Shown one piece after another: positions 46,883 to 56,227 of a DNA stretch of 64,000 nt (within the stretch, counting starts at the first letter, position 1; every line of letters begins with the position of its first letter). Made by a program: the position numbers and the translations under genes. This DNA comes from Sphingobium sp. BYY-5. GTDB taxonomy: Bacteria; Pseudomonadota; Alphaproteobacteria; Sphingomonadales; Sphingomonadaceae. Under the pieces are notes generated by a model that searched no databases, was not told the origin of the DNA, and saw only the letters and a program-made list of their open reading frames with translations. The stretch spans positions 1,178,001 to 1,242,000 of the forward strand of contig NZ_JALEBH010000001.1 in NCBI RefSeq assembly GCF_022758885.1, in the 5' to 3' direction.

Positions 46883-48307
46883 ATGAAAGCCGACATCGTC
46901 ATCAACGGCGCCACCCTCGTCACCGACAACGCCATGTTCGAAGCCTCGATCGCGATCCGCGACGGCGCGATCCTGGCAATCGGCGCCGCCGACGCCATGC
47001 CCGAAGCCGACGATGTGGTCGATGCCACCGGCAAATATATCCTGCCCGGCGCCATCGACGCCCACGTCCACTTCCGCGATCCGGGCTACACCCACAAGGA
47101 AACCTGGGAGACCGGCACCGCCAGCGCGGCAATGGGCGGCGTGACCACCGTCTTCGAGATGCCCAATACCAACCCGCCCACCGGCACGGTCGAGGCGCTC
47201 AACCTGAAGCTGGCATCGGCGAAGAAGGCCTATGTCGACTTCGGCATCTACGGCCTGTTGGGCGAGGACAATCTCGACCAGCTCGAAGCGCTGATCGAAG
47301 GCGGTGTCGCCGGCTTCAAATGTTTCATGGGCAACACCTTCGGCAACCTGCCCTCGCCGCCGAGCGGCGCCATCCTCGAGGGCTTCGAGATTATCGCCAA
47401 GCACGGCTACCGCGTTGCGCTCCATGCCGAGAATGCCTCGATCATGGCCCGCCGCTCGAAGACGCTGCGTGAGAATGACTGCTGCGATCCGCTCGCCCAT
47501 CTCGATGCCCGCCCGCCGGTGGTCGCGGTGGAAGCGGTCGCCCGCGCCGCCATCCTCGCCGAATGGACCGGCGCGCGCATCCACGTCCTCCACGTCTCCT
47601 CGGGCGACGAACTGCGGCCCTTGCGCGAAGCCAAGGCGCGCGGCGTCGACATCACCGCCGAGACCTGCCCGCACTATCTGCTGCTGGACGAGCACGCCTA
47701 TACCGAGAAGAAATCGCTGATCCGGGTCAATCCACCGGTGCGCGAGAAGGTCCATCAGGAGCAGCTGTGGCAGGGCGTTGCCGACGGCACGATCGACATG
47801 ATCGCCACCGACCACGCGCCGCACAGCCATGCGGAAAAGCATAATGACGACATCTGGCGGGCCGATTGCGGCTTCACCGGCGTACAGACGCAAATGCCGC
47901 TGATGCTCACACAGATCGCTAACGGGCGCATGACCCTCAACCAATATGTGCGCATGACCTCGCTGGCGCCGGCCAAGGCCTTCGGACTCTACCCCCGCAA
48001 GGGCGCATTGCTGCCCGGTTCGGACGCCGATATCGTCGTCGTCGACCTCGACAAGGTGGTCACGGTGGATTCCGCGTTGCTGCAGTCCAAAGGCTCCTCG
48101 ACGCCCTTTCACGACTATGAGACGAAGGGTGCACCGATCCACACGCTGGTCCGTGGCCGCTTCGTGATGCGCGACGGCGAACTGGTCACCGAGGCAATGG
48201 GCCACGGCCTCAACGTGCGACGCATCCAGCAGATGCCTACCCCGACGCCGAAGAACACCCACACCACGACCCGCGCGATCCTCGAAAAGCGCGGCAAGGC
48301 CTACTGA
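46883..48307 (+). CDS. Allantoinase/dihydroorotase/hydantoinase-family amidohydrolase
   Basis: This 474-aa cyclic amidohydrolase has metal ligands in DAHVHFRDPGYTHKE (H-x-H), bridging carboxylated Lys in GFKCFMGNTF, His in ALHAENASIM and HVLHVSSGDE, and catalytic Asp in MIATDHAPHSHAEK. The family opens cyclic ureides (allantoin, hydantoin, dihydropyrimidine, dihydroorotate). The sequence pattern is closest to AllB allantoinases, but no other purine-catabolism gene is present. It is co-transcribed with the SDR just upstream. Confidence 0.9.
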   Translation: MKADIVINGATLVTDNAMFEASIAIRDGAILAIGAADAMPEADDVVDATGKYILPGAIDAHVHFRDPGYTHKETWETGTASAAMGGVTTVFEMPNTNPPTGTVEALNLKLASAKKAYVDFGIYGLLGEDNLDQLEALIEGGVAGFKCFMGNTFGNLPSPPSGAILEGFEIIAKHGYRVALHAENASIMARRSKTLRENDCCDPLAHLDARPPVVAVEAVARAAILAEWTGARIHVLHVSSGDELRPLREAKARGVDITAETCPHYLLLDEHAYTEKKSLIRVNPPVREKVHQEQLWQGVADGTIDMIATDHAPHSHAEKHNDDIWRADCGFTGVQTQMPLMLTQIANGRMTLNQYVRMTSLAPAKAFGLYPRKGALLPGSDADIVVVDLDKVVTVDSALLQSKGSSTPFHDYETKGAPIHTLVRGRFVMRDGELVTEAMGHGLNVRRIQQMPTPTPKNTHTTTRAILEKRGKAY

Positions 48308-48397
48308 ACCCTGATCCGCCTTGATCGCCTTGATCCGGGCAACTTCGGCGACAGCTTTGTCGGGTTCGCTATACAATAAGCGTAAAATCACGCAGGA

Positions 48398-48711
48398 TTA
48401 ATCCATGCCCGTCTTGCCGGGGGTCCAATAGGCTTTCGTCGCGAGTTGGGCCGATGAGACGCCATGTTGCTTCAAGGTCCGTCGGAGCCTCTGTATCGTG
48501 CCCGCTTTCCCTGTCAGCACGAAGGAAGCGCCCTGCGCGACAAGGGTGGAAAGTGCGGTTTCCATTTCGGCGACATGCATATCGCCTGCGTCCCGCGCGA
48601 ACAGGGCGACATCGCAAAAACCTAATCGATCGATGACGAGCCTCGCACCCGTGGGATTCCGCACTTCGAAAAAACAGGAAACGGGCCGCTTCGGGTCCTC
48701 CTCCGCTACCA
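48398..48711 (-). pseudogene. Remnant of a siderophore-interacting-protein-like gene
   Basis: The frame encodes about 104 residues ending [11 protein letters not shown], the C-terminal NAD-binding part of SIP-type ferric-siderophore reductases, with [18 protein letters not shown] before it. The N-terminal flavin-binding domain is missing. The only upstream start is a TTG at the edge of the 15-base tRNA repeat. It looks like a gene end left at the island border. Confidence 0.55.
48697..48711 (+). repeat. Putative attR core (tRNA 3' repeat)
   Basis: CCTCCTCCGCTACCA is identical to the last 15 bases of the tRNA at 15556-15570 and in the same orientation. It stands 99 bases before the next chromosomal gene and 390 bases after the last catabolic gene. 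It would mark the far end of an island of about 33 kb. Confidence 0.5.
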
Positions 48712-48809
48712 ATTATATCATCCTACCGATCAATATCCTTCTTGCCTACCCCGGCAAAGCACGCCAATCAGCCTCGCAAACGGGGCATGATGAAGAGGAT
48801 ATCGGGCGG

Positions 48810-50036
48810 ATGGGCTATTATGATGTTCTAATCGTGGGTGCGGGCCATGCGGGCGCGCAGGCGGCGATTTCCCTGCGACAGTCCGGTTTCGACGGCACGG
48901 TCGGCATGATCGGCGACGAGCAATATCCACCCTATGAGCGTCCGCCGCTGTCGAAGGAATATTTTGCCGGCGACAAGAGCTTCGACCGCATCCTGATCCG
49001 CCCCGCTGCCTTCTGGGAAGAGCGCAAGATCGATATGCTGCTGGGCAAGCGGGTCAGGAGCGTCGATCCGGTCGGCAAGTTCGTCACTGCGGGCGACGAA
49101 GAGATCGGCTATGGCAAGCTGATCTGGTGCACCGGCGGCTCTCCGCGAATGCTCACCTGCAACGGTGCTGACGCGAGCAACGTCCATGCCGTGCGCCGCC
49201 GCGACGATGTCGACGCGATGATGGCGAAGATCGAGGCTATCCGCCATGTCACCATCATTGGCGGTGGCTATATCGGGCTGGAAGCAGCGGCCGTCCTCTC
49301 CAAGTTCGGCAAGACGGTAGTGCTGCTCGAAGCGCTCGACCGGGTGCTTGCCCGTGTCGCGGGGGAGGATCTTTCGCGCTTCTACGAGGCGGAGCATCGC
49401 GCCCATGGCGTCGACCTGCGGACTGGCGCGAAAATGGACTGCATCGACGTGCAGGACGGTAGGGCGACCGCCGTGCTGATGGCCGACGGCGAGCGGATCG
49501 AGACCGACATGGTGATCGTGGGCATCGGCATCATTCCGGAGACCGGCTCGCTGATCGCGGCGGGCGCGGCGGGCGGCAACGGGGTCGATGTCGACGAATT
49601 TTGCCGCACCTCCCTGCCCGATATCTATGCCGTGGGCGATTGCGCATCCCACGCCAACCGTTTCGCGGGTGGCACGCAGATGCGCCTGGAATCGGTGCAA
49701 AACGCCAATGACCAGGCGAAGGTCGCCGTCGCCCACATAATGGGCAAGGACGAAGCCTATGATGCCGTGCCCTGGTTCTGGTCGAACCAATATGATCTGA
49801 AGCTGCAGACGGTGGGCCTGTCGACAGGCTTCGACCAGACGGTGCTGCGCGGCGATCCGGCCAAGCGCAGTTTCTCGGTCGTGTATCTCAAGGGCGGCAA
49901 GGTGATCGCGCTCGATTGCGTCAATGCGATCAAGGATTATGTCCAGGGCCGCGCCCATGTGCTGTCCGGCGCGGCGCTGGACATTGCCCAATTGGCGGAT
50001 GCAGACATACCGCTCAAGGAAGTCGGACTGGCCTGA
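48810..50036 (+). CDS. FAD-dependent oxidoreductase (ferredoxin-reductase type)
   Basis: This 408-aa two-dinucleotide-domain flavoprotein resembles rhodocoxin/putidaredoxin reductases. The FAD motif is [14 protein letters not shown] near the N-terminus, the NAD motif is [20 protein letters not shown] (152-171), and the FAD ribityl motif is IYAVGDCA. A reductase C-terminal domain with [13 protein letters not shown] follows. ATG 48810. It lies just outside the island's right repeat and may pass electrons to a ferredoxin, possibly one serving a Rieske or P450 oxygenase. Confidence 0.9.
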   Translation: MGYYDVLIVGAGHAGAQAAISLRQSGFDGTVGMIGDEQYPPYERPPLSKEYFAGDKSFDRILIRPAAFWEERKIDMLLGKRVRSVDPVGKFVTAGDEEIGYGKLIWCTGGSPRMLTCNGADASNVHAVRRRDDVDAMMAKIEAIRHVTIIGGGYIGLEAAAVLSKFGKTVVLLEALDRVLARVAGEDLSRFYEAEHRAHGVDLRTGAKMDCIDVQDGRATAVLMADGERIETDMVIVGIGIIPETGSLIAAGAAGGNGVDVDEFCRTSLPDIYAVGDCASHANRFAGGTQMRLESVQNANDQAKVAVAHIMGKDEAYDAVPWFWSNQYDLKLQTVGLSTGFDQTVLRGDPAKRSFSVVYLKGGKVIALDCVNAIKDYVQGRAHVLSGAALDIAQLADADIPLKEVGLA

Positions 50037-50045
50037 AGGCACGGG

Positions 50046-50549
50046 CTACCCCCGGAACATCGCCTTCGTCGCCAGTTCCCACGGACCGCCGCGATAATGC
50101 CAGGCGGCCAAGCCCGCGATCGCCAGCGGACGTGGGCGGAAGTCCTTGCGCAATTGCATTGCGAGAGCCTTTGCTTCGTTCCGCGCCACCTTGTTCTGCA
50201 CCGTAATATGAAGCCGCACCGGCACCTGATCCTGCGGCGTCAGCAGGCCTGCGAACGCTTCGACCAGTAGCTCACGCATCGTCATGAGCGCCGGACTGTC
50301 CACCCGATAGGCGACTCCACGCTCCAATAACATGACCTCCGTCAGCCGCGCGGCCGGCGAAGGTTCCGCGCAAATACGCTTCAACCGCATCGCCAGTTCC
50401 TCCAGCACCGAAGGCGGCAGGTGATGAAAAAGCGTGATATGCGCCGGCAGCAGGTTGCGATCGGGTGGAAAATGGGCGCGGCGCCGCCTATCCGCCCAGG
50501 CAAAATCCGCCGCGCCCATCAGCGCCGTGACGATGATCGGCACGCTCAT
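50046..50549 (-). CDS. 2'-5' RNA ligase family protein
   Basis: This 167-aa two-histidine phosphoesterase-like protein has its HxT motifs in AHITLFHHLP and RLHITVQNKV. Such proteins ligate or open 2'-5' linkages or cyclic phosphates on RNA. Its role here is not clear from context. It lies 10 bases from the convergent end of the FAD oxidoreductase gene. Confidence 0.85.
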   Translation of the reverse strand: MSVPIIVTALMGAADFAWADRRRRAHFPPDRNLLPAHITLFHHLPPSVLEELAMRLKRICAEPSPAARLTEVMLLERGVAYRVDSPALMTMRELLVEAFAGLLTPQDQVPVRLHITVQNKVARNEAKALAMQLRKDFRPRPLAIAGLAAWHYRGGPWELATKAMFRG

Positions 50550-50570
50550 CGATCCGCCTGACGGCTTAGC

Positions 50571-51542
50571 TCAAAGCTCACCGCGCGCGCGTCTGATCTC
50601 GAACCATTTGCGCACATTTTCATTATGCTGCTGGTAGGTGTCGGCAAAGATATGCCCCCCCCTCCCGTCCGCAACGAAATAGAGCGCCTTGGTTTCCGCC
50701 GGGTGCAACACGGCGAGGATGGAAAGCCGGCCGGGATTGGCGATCGGCCCCTTGGGCAGGCCGACCATGGCGTAGGTGTTGTAATCGTTGACGGCCGCGA
50801 TTTCCGACTTGCGGATACGACGGCCCAGAGGTTTGCCCTGGGTAATCGGGTAGATGATCGTAGGATCGGCCTGCAGCATCATGCCCTGGCGCAAGCGGTT
50901 GCTGTAGACGCCCGCGACCATTGGCCGTTCGGACGGCACGCCGGTTTCCTTCTCCACGATGCTGGCCAGGATGATCGCTTCCCTGGGCGTCTTGGCGATC
51001 GTATTGGACGCACGTTCGGCCCAAAGCCGGGCGAGCAACTTGTCCATCGCACCCTGCATCCGCTTCAGGACGGCGGCGCGCGCCTCACCCTTGTCGAAGG
51101 CATAGCTGTCGGGCAACACGCTGCCCTCCTCCGGCACCTGCAACGCGCCGGTCAGCTCATCATTCGCCATCAGCCGCTCATAAACCAGAATGGAAGGCAT
51201 CCCCTCCGGTATGGTGACGAGCCGGGTCAGCGTCTTGCCGCCTTGCAGGATGGAAAGAATGTCGCGGTTGCTGGAACCTGCGGGGATGACGAACTCGCCC
51301 GCCTTGATCGACTTGCCCGCGCCGAAGACCTTGGCGCGGGTCAGGAAGGCGTCGGCGGACCGCACTGCGCCCGCCCGCTTCAACAATACCGCCGTGTCGG
51401 ACAGGGTAGCCCCTTCCGGCACGGTGATGCTGATCTTAGCGGTCGCCGGTCCCTGCTCCGTCCAGCCATGGACGAAGCGGAAGGCGATGAAAGCCGCAAC
51501 GGCCAAGCCGATCAGGAGAATGATACAGCCAAGGCGGCGCAT
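50571..51542 (-). CDS. mltG: Endolytic murein transglycosylase MltG
   Basis: This inner-membrane enzyme of about 323 aa cuts nascent glycan strands and sets their length. One N-terminal transmembrane helix (CIILLIGLAVAAFIAFRF) is followed by a LysM-like YceG segment. The catalytic Glu is in ILASIVEKETGVPSERP, followed by GVYSNRLRQGMMLQADPTII and YNTYAMVGLPKGPIANPG. The ATG at 51542 places the helix directly at the N-terminus; ATGs at 51566-51572 are alternatives. It follows fabF and acpP on the same strand, the usual alphaproteobacterial order. Confidence 0.93.
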   Translation of the reverse strand: MRRLGCIILLIGLAVAAFIAFRFVHGWTEQGPATAKISITVPEGATLSDTAVLLKRAGAVRSADAFLTRAKVFGAGKSIKAGEFVIPAGSSNRDILSILQGGKTLTRLVTIPEGMPSILVYERLMANDELTGALQVPEEGSVLPDSYAFDKGEARAAVLKRMQGAMDKLLARLWAERASNTIAKTPREAIILASIVEKETGVPSERPMVAGVYSNRLRQGMMLQADPTIIYPITQGKPLGRRIRKSEIAAVNDYNTYAMVGLPKGPIANPGRLSILAVLHPAETKALYFVADGRGGHIFADTYQQHNENVRKWFEIRRARGEL

Positions 51543-51616
51543 GGGATTTCCCGATCGTCTTGCCATCATCACAACTGCCCGACCAAAGAAAAGTCCAACC
51601 GGCTAAGGCTTATAAC

Positions 51617-51740
51617 ATCCTCCCCTGTAAGGGGAGGGGGACCGCCGCCAAAGGCGGTGGTGGAGGGGTATCCCGCTATCGATAAGGTGACACCCCTCCG
51701 TCAGGCCTTCGGCCTGCCACCTCCCCTACAAGGGGAGGAT
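51617..51740. repeat. Intergenic palindromic element (CTCCCCTTGTAGGGGAGG type)
   Basis: The left arm ATCCTCCCCTGTAAGGGGAG and the right arm near 51720-51740 are inverted copies with two differences, each itself a small palindrome. Inner segments (AGGGGTATC/ACCCCTCC) also pair. It lies between fabF and mltG. A related element sits at 58706-58828. Confidence 0.75.
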
Positions 51741-51747
51741 TTAGGGG

Positions 51748-53007
51748 TCAGACCGCCTTCATGATGAGCGAAGCGTTGGTGCCGCCGAAGCCGAACGAAT
51801 TGTTCAGCACCGCACGCACCTTGCGCTCCTTGGCGACGTGCGGGACCAGGTCCACGCCCTTGCAGCTCTCGCTCGGTTCGTCGAGGTTGAGCGTCGGCGG
51901 CACGATCTGGTCACGCATGGCGAGGATGCAGAAAATGCTCTCCACCGCGCCGGCACCGCCGAGCAAGTGGCCGATGGCGGACTTGGTGGACGACATCGAC
52001 ATGGTCGAAAGATTGTCGCCGAACAGCCGCTTGACCGCGCCCAGCTCCAGCTCGTCGCCCAGCGGGGTCGAGGTGCCGTGCGCATTCACATAGTCGATGT
52101 CCTCAAGGCTGAGGCCGGACTTCTTGAGCGCCATCTGCATCGACCGGAAACCGCCGCTGCCCTCCGGATGGGGCGCGGTGACGTGATAGGCGTCACCCGA
52201 CAGACCGTAGCCGATCACTTCGGCATAGATTTTCGCACCACGCTTCTTGGCGTGCTCATATTCTTCCAGCACGACCACGCCCGCGCCTTCGCCCATGACG
52301 AAGCCGTCACGGTTGACGTCATAGGGACGCGAAGCCTTTTCCGGCGTGTCGTTGAAACCGGTCGACAGCGCACGCGCCTGCGCGAAGCCGGCGATACCGA
52401 TCGGACAGATGGCGCTTTCCGCGCCGCCCGCCAGCATCACGTCGGCATCGTCCATCGCGATCATGCGCGCGGCGTCGCCAATCGAGTGAGCGCCGGTCGA
52501 GCAGGCGGTGACGACCGCATGGTTCGGCCCCATCAGGCCATATTTGATCGAAACCTGACCGGAAATCAGGTTGATGAGGCGACCATGGACGAAGTGCGGC
52601 GACACCCGGCTCGGCCCTTTATTGGCCAGCACCAGCGATTCGCTTTCGATGCCCGGCAGGCCACCGATGCCCGACCCGATCGAGCAGCCGGCGCGCAAAC
52701 GCTCCTCCTCGCTCATATTGTCGAGCCCCGCGTCACGCAGCGCTTCGCTGGCGGCGGAGATGCCGTAGACGATGAAAGGGTCGACCTGGCGCTGAATCTT
52801 GTGATCAACGTCCAGTGAGGGATCATAACCATATTCATGATCGGCCGGCTTCACCTCACAGGCGATGCGGCATTTATAATCGGTGGCATCGAAGCGGGCG
52901 ATCGTCGCCGCGCCGGATTTCGCCGCGATGATGTTCTTCCAGGTGGTTTCGACATTCCCGCCCAGCGGGCTGACCATGCCAAGGCCGGTTACGACAACAC
53001 GACGCAT
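51748..53007 (-). CDS. fabF: Beta-ketoacyl-ACP synthase II
   Basis: This 419-aa condensing enzyme elongates acyl-ACP with malonyl-ACP in fatty-acid synthesis. The catalytic Cys is in VVTACSTGAHSIGDAARMI, with His in YVNAHGTSTPLGD and His/Lys near STKSAIGHLLGGAGAV. The N-terminus RRVVVTGLGMVSPLGG is typical. It is preceded by acpP (179-base gap with terminator) on the same strand, an arrangement conserved in this class. Confidence 0.97.
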   Translation of the reverse strand: MRRVVVTGLGMVSPLGGNVETTWKNIIAAKSGAATIARFDATDYKCRIACEVKPADHEYGYDPSLDVDHKIQRQVDPFIVYGISAASEALRDAGLDNMSEEERLRAGCSIGSGIGGLPGIESESLVLANKGPSRVSPHFVHGRLINLISGQVSIKYGLMGPNHAVVTACSTGAHSIGDAARMIAMDDADVMLAGGAESAICPIGIAGFAQARALSTGFNDTPEKASRPYDVNRDGFVMGEGAGVVVLEEYEHAKKRGAKIYAEVIGYGLSGDAYHVTAPHPEGSGGFRSMQMALKKSGLSLEDIDYVNAHGTSTPLGDELELGAVKRLFGDNLSTMSMSSTKSAIGHLLGGAGAVESIFCILAMRDQIVPPTLNLDEPSESCKGVDLVPHVAKERKVRAVLNNSFGFGGTNASLIMKAV

Positions 53008-53090
53008 ATCCTAGCTCCGAATTACCTTTGGGCTTTGTGCCGCCCATGTAGCCACTTGCAACGCGCTTGTGAACGGCGCGCCAGAAATGA

Positions 53091-53131
53091 AAAGGCTCCC
53101 CAAGCTCCGGGATCACCGGACAGGAGGAGCC
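53091..53131 (-). terminator. Terminator between acpP and fabF
   Basis: On the minus strand GGCTCC (53126-53131) pairs with GGAGCC (53094-53099), with further inner GTCCGG/CCGGAG pairing, followed by TTTTCATTT. It probably partly terminates the abundant acpP transcript before fabF. Confidence 0.7.
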
Positions 53132-53185
53132 ATCTCTTGAACGTAAGGACGGCCCTTCCCCGGTGGGATCAGGCCGAAAAACGCC

Positions 53186-53419
53186 TTACTGCTTGCTGTC
53201 GATATAGTCGATCGCATCCTTGACGGTGGCGATCTTCTCAGCCGCATCGTCAGGGATTTCGACACCGAATTCTTCTTCGAACGCCATCACCAGCTCGACA
53301 ATGTCGAGGCTATCGGCGCCCAGATCGTCGATGAAGCTCGCATCTTCGGTCACTTTCTCGGCTTCGACGCCCAGATGTTCGACGACGATTTTCTTTACGC
53401 GATCCGCGGTCTCACTCAT
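53186..53419 (-). CDS. acpP: Acyl carrier protein
   Basis: This 77-aa acidic four-helix protein carries the phosphopantetheine Ser in [15 protein letters not shown] (Ser about residue 37). It shuttles acyl chains in fatty-acid synthesis. It starts [19 protein letters not shown], typical of alphaproteobacterial AcpP. It lies upstream of fabF and mltG. Confidence 0.98.
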   Translation of the reverse strand: MSETADRVKKIVVEHLGVEAEKVTEDASFIDDLGADSLDIVELVMAFEEEFGVEIPDDAAEKIATVKDAIDYIDSKQ

Positions 53420-53623
53420 GAGTGGTCCTTCTTACTGGGTATCGTTGGTGGTTCTGAACAACCGTTAAGGCATGCCCTAGTGCGAAGCCCCGATAGAGGC
53501 AAGAGGGAAGGCCGCCAAGCCCCTTCATTCCGCCACGGCGGCTATCGGGCAAAAAAGGGCCAAAAAGAAAAGCCAAAGCAAGGCATTTACCGAAATTTCA
53601 GCCGCTTGCGCTAAGCATTCGGC

Positions 53624-54850
53624 ATGATTGCGCTTTCTTCCATCGACCGACTGGTGACGCGCGACCGCGTGCGGATCGCAGCCACCTGCGTCCTCGCCGC
53701 GACCGTCATCGGGCTGCTTTATCTGGTCGGAACGGCCCATGGCACGGTGGATTCGCTGGGGCGGCCGCTCGGCACCGACTTTTCCAATGTCTGGACGGCG
53801 GGCTGGATGGCCGACCACGGTCAGGCGCCCCAGGCATGGGATTGGCCGACCCAGCATGAAGTCCAGAAACAGGTTCATCACGATCCCGCCATCCCCTTCT
53901 ACGGCTGGCATTATCCCCCGCCCTTCCTGATCGTCGCGACATTGCTGGCGCACCTCCCTTATATCGTCGCACTGTTCGTCTGGCAGGGCGTGACGCTGGC
54001 TCTGGCCCTGTGGCTGGTGCGACGCATCCTGCCGCGGGACCGCGACGCGCTGCTCGTTGCGCTCGGTGCGCCAGTGGTGCTGGTGTGCCTGGGCCATGGG
54101 CAGAACGCCTTCCTGACCGCCAGCCTGCTCGGCGGCGGGATGCTGCTGCTCGACCGGCGTCCCTGGATCGCTGGCGTCCTGCTCGGAGCGCTGGTTTACA
54201 AGCCGCAATTCGCCGTGCTGATCCCGGTGCTGCTGCTGGCGCACGGCAACTGGCGCCCTTTCATCTCGGCAGGGTTGACGGCCGCAGCACTATGCCTGCT
54301 CACGCTGGTGATATGGGGCTGGCCGGTATGGCAGGCCTTCCTCGATTCCCTGCCGCTGACCCGCCATATCATTATCGAGGCGGGGGCGACCGGCTGGGAA
54401 AAGATTCAAAGCCCCTTCGCCGCCATCCGCCAATGGGGCGGTTCCATCCCCCTCGCCTACGCGGTGCAGGGCGTGGTCAGCGCCCTTGCCATCGTGACGG
54501 CGGCATTGGTAGCTCGGCGAGGGGCGATCGAATTGCGTGGTGCGGCGGCGCTCAGCGCGGCTTTGCTCTGTACGCCCTATGTCCTTGATTACGATCATGT
54601 CCTGCTGGGCATCGCCATCGCCTTCCTCGCGGCTGACATGGCCAAGCGCGGCACGTTGCGCTGGGAACCGACCTGGCTCGCTTATGCCTGGATCGCGCCG
54701 CTTTATGGCCGCACCGTATCGGAATGGACGCATTTCCCGGTCAACCTGGTTGCCGCGATCGCCCTGCTCGCGCTGGCGGCGCGGCGCGCGGCCATGTTCG
54801 ACGCCATATTCATACCGCTTGGTGGTCGCGAAGAGCATCGCCACGCCTAG
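53624..54850 (+). CDS. GT87/DUF2029 multi-spanning glycosyltransferase-like protein
   Basis: This 408-aa integral membrane protein has about ten hydrophobic helices. The periplasmic Asp-containing loop GRPLGTDFSNVWTAGWMADH and the FYGWHYPPPFLIV motif are typical of the DUF2029 (GT87) family, which uses polyprenyl-phosphate sugars such as decaprenyl-phosphate mannose. The substrate is unknown. Its stop overlaps the convergent lipoprotein gene by 4 bases. Confidence 0.85.
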   Translation: MIALSSIDRLVTRDRVRIAATCVLAATVIGLLYLVGTAHGTVDSLGRPLGTDFSNVWTAGWMADHGQAPQAWDWPTQHEVQKQVHHDPAIPFYGWHYPPPFLIVATLLAHLPYIVALFVWQGVTLALALWLVRRILPRDRDALLVALGAPVVLVCLGHGQNAFLTASLLGGGMLLLDRRPWIAGVLLGALVYKPQFAVLIPVLLLAHGNWRPFISAGLTAAALCLLTLVIWGWPVWQAFLDSLPLTRHIIIEAGATGWEKIQSPFAAIRQWGGSIPLAYAVQGVVSALAIVTAALVARRGAIELRGAAALSAALLCTPYVLDYDHVLLGIAIAFLAADMAKRGTLRWEPTWLAYAWIAPLYGRTVSEWTHFPVNLVAAIALLALAARRAAMFDAIFIPLGGREEHRHA

Positions 54851-55320
54851 CGGCAATAGCCCTCCTGCCCCTGCACCACGACCAGACAGTCCTGCTTGCC
54901 GGCCAGATATTTGAAGCCGGTCTCATCCCCCTTGCCGGGACGGATGGCCAGATCCTTGCCTTCGCGCACGAAGCGGATCGTCGATCCATCGGCAAGGCCG
55001 GTATAGTCACCCTGCCGGTCAAGATTATCCTTGTTGGTGATCGCATAATGGCCGGGCTTTCCGTCCGGCGAAGGCTGGATGTCGAGGAACAGCCCCTCCG
55101 GCCCGGTCCAGCGGCCCACCCAGTCGTCGGTCGGCAATCCCGCCACTTTATTGTCGGCCGCGCCCAGCGCATCCGGGTCATCAATATTCTCGACCGTCGC
55201 GGCGGGCGCTGCGGCATTGTTTGCCGCATTGCCATTATCAGCCTGTTTTGCGCAGCCCGCCAGCAACAGCAATGCAGCCATGCCGACCAGACTGGTCCGA
55301 GGCGAAGGAAAGCGCATCAT
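54847..55320 (-). CDS. Hypothetical lipoprotein
   Basis: This 157-aa protein has a lipoprotein signal, lipobox LLLAGC near residue 22, so it should be lipid-anchored. A low-complexity Ala/Asn linker (NGNAANNAAAPAAT) follows, then a small beta-rich domain (VGRWTGPEGLFLDIQPSPDG) of about 95 residues ending in a Cys pair. No known family is recognised beyond being widely sphingomonad-like. Confidence 0.75.
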   Translation of the reverse strand: MMRFPSPRTSLVGMAALLLLAGCAKQADNGNAANNAAAPAATVENIDDPDALGAADNKVAGLPTDDWVGRWTGPEGLFLDIQPSPDGKPGHYAITNKDNLDRQGDYTGLADGSTIRFVREGKDLAIRPGKGDETGFKYLAGKQDCLVVVQGQEGYCR

Positions 55321-55446
55321 CCGTCAATCTCCTTTGTCGATCGCAGAATCGAACCGATAAGCCCTTCGCTTCGATCCCTCTTCCCTAGACGACAACTTGC
55401 CAGTTGCACCGTCTGCCGCCAAAGATCGATCCCAAGGGGAAGCATA

Positions 55447-56085
55447 ATGAACGCAATCAGGGGGAAAAACGGTACGACGGCGCGTCCCAGGGCGCGCTTC
55501 GTGCGCGAAGCGCCGGACGTGCGGCGACAGGCCCTGATCGAGGCGACGGCGCGCTGCCTTGCTGAAAAGGGCGTGGGCGGTACATCGGTGCGCGCTATCT
55601 GCGCCCAGGCCGGGGTTTCGTCGGGCCTGCTCACTCACTATTTCGATGGCGTCGATGCGCTGATTCTGGCCACCTATGCCGATGTCGGCGCCAGGGTTTC
55701 CGCGGCGCTCGACGCGGCGGTGGAGGCGGCTGGCGACGATCCGTGTGATCGGCTGCGGGCCTGCCTCCAGGCCAATTTCCAGCCACCAGTGCTCGACCCG
55801 GACCTGCTCGCCACCTGGATCGCTTTCTGGAGCCTGGTCAAATCCGATCCGAAGATCGCCGCCATCCATGCCGAAGTCTATGGCGCTTCCCGCGCGCAAC
55901 TGGCAGGTCTGCTCCGCGCCGCAGCACCCGCCCTCACCCCTGCAAAGACGCGAATCGCCGCGATCAGCCTGACCGCGCTGGTCGATGGTCTGTGGCTGGA
56001 ACTCTGCCTCGACCGCTCGACCTTCTCCCCCGAAGAGGCGCAGGCCATGGTCGAGGAAGCGATGAAACAGGCGCTCAATCTATAA
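55447..56085 (+). CDS. TetR-family regulator (BetI-like)
   Basis: This 212-aa repressor has an N-terminal TetR helix-turn-helix ([20 protein letters not shown] then [11 protein letters not shown]) and a helical ligand domain resembling BetI ([20 protein letters not shown]). It may sense choline or a related small molecule, but no betaine genes are nearby. The ATG at 55447 has GGGGAAG at -9. Gene order does not reveal its target. Confidence 0.87.
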   Translation: MNAIRGKNGTTARPRARFVREAPDVRRQALIEATARCLAEKGVGGTSVRAICAQAGVSSGLLTHYFDGVDALILATYADVGARVSAALDAAVEAAGDDPCDRLRACLQANFQPPVLDPDLLATWIAFWSLVKSDPKIAAIHAEVYGASRAQLAGLLRAAAPALTPAKTRIAAISLTALVDGLWLELCLDRSTFSPEEAQAMVEEAMKQALNL

Positions 56086-56227
56086 GATCAAACGGTCGAT
56101 TAATGAGTTTTGCTGTAATCGCTTTTCTCACTTAACCCATCCAAGAAAACCAATTTCCCCCGAATCGTCCGTCCCCGTACAGGGGTCTTCGCAACTGCAA
56201 CATTCAATGCGAGGAAATGGACAGCCT

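Noticed and set aside
46883..48307. Classical allantoin/purine degradation
   Set aside because: The enzyme resembles AllB, but no ureidoglycolate, allantoate or uricase genes are present.
56086..56227. A clear OxyR or riboswitch element before ahpC
   Set aside because: Only a small CCCCGTACAGGGG hairpin is visible. No convincing OxyR-type box or riboswitch fold could be defined by eye.
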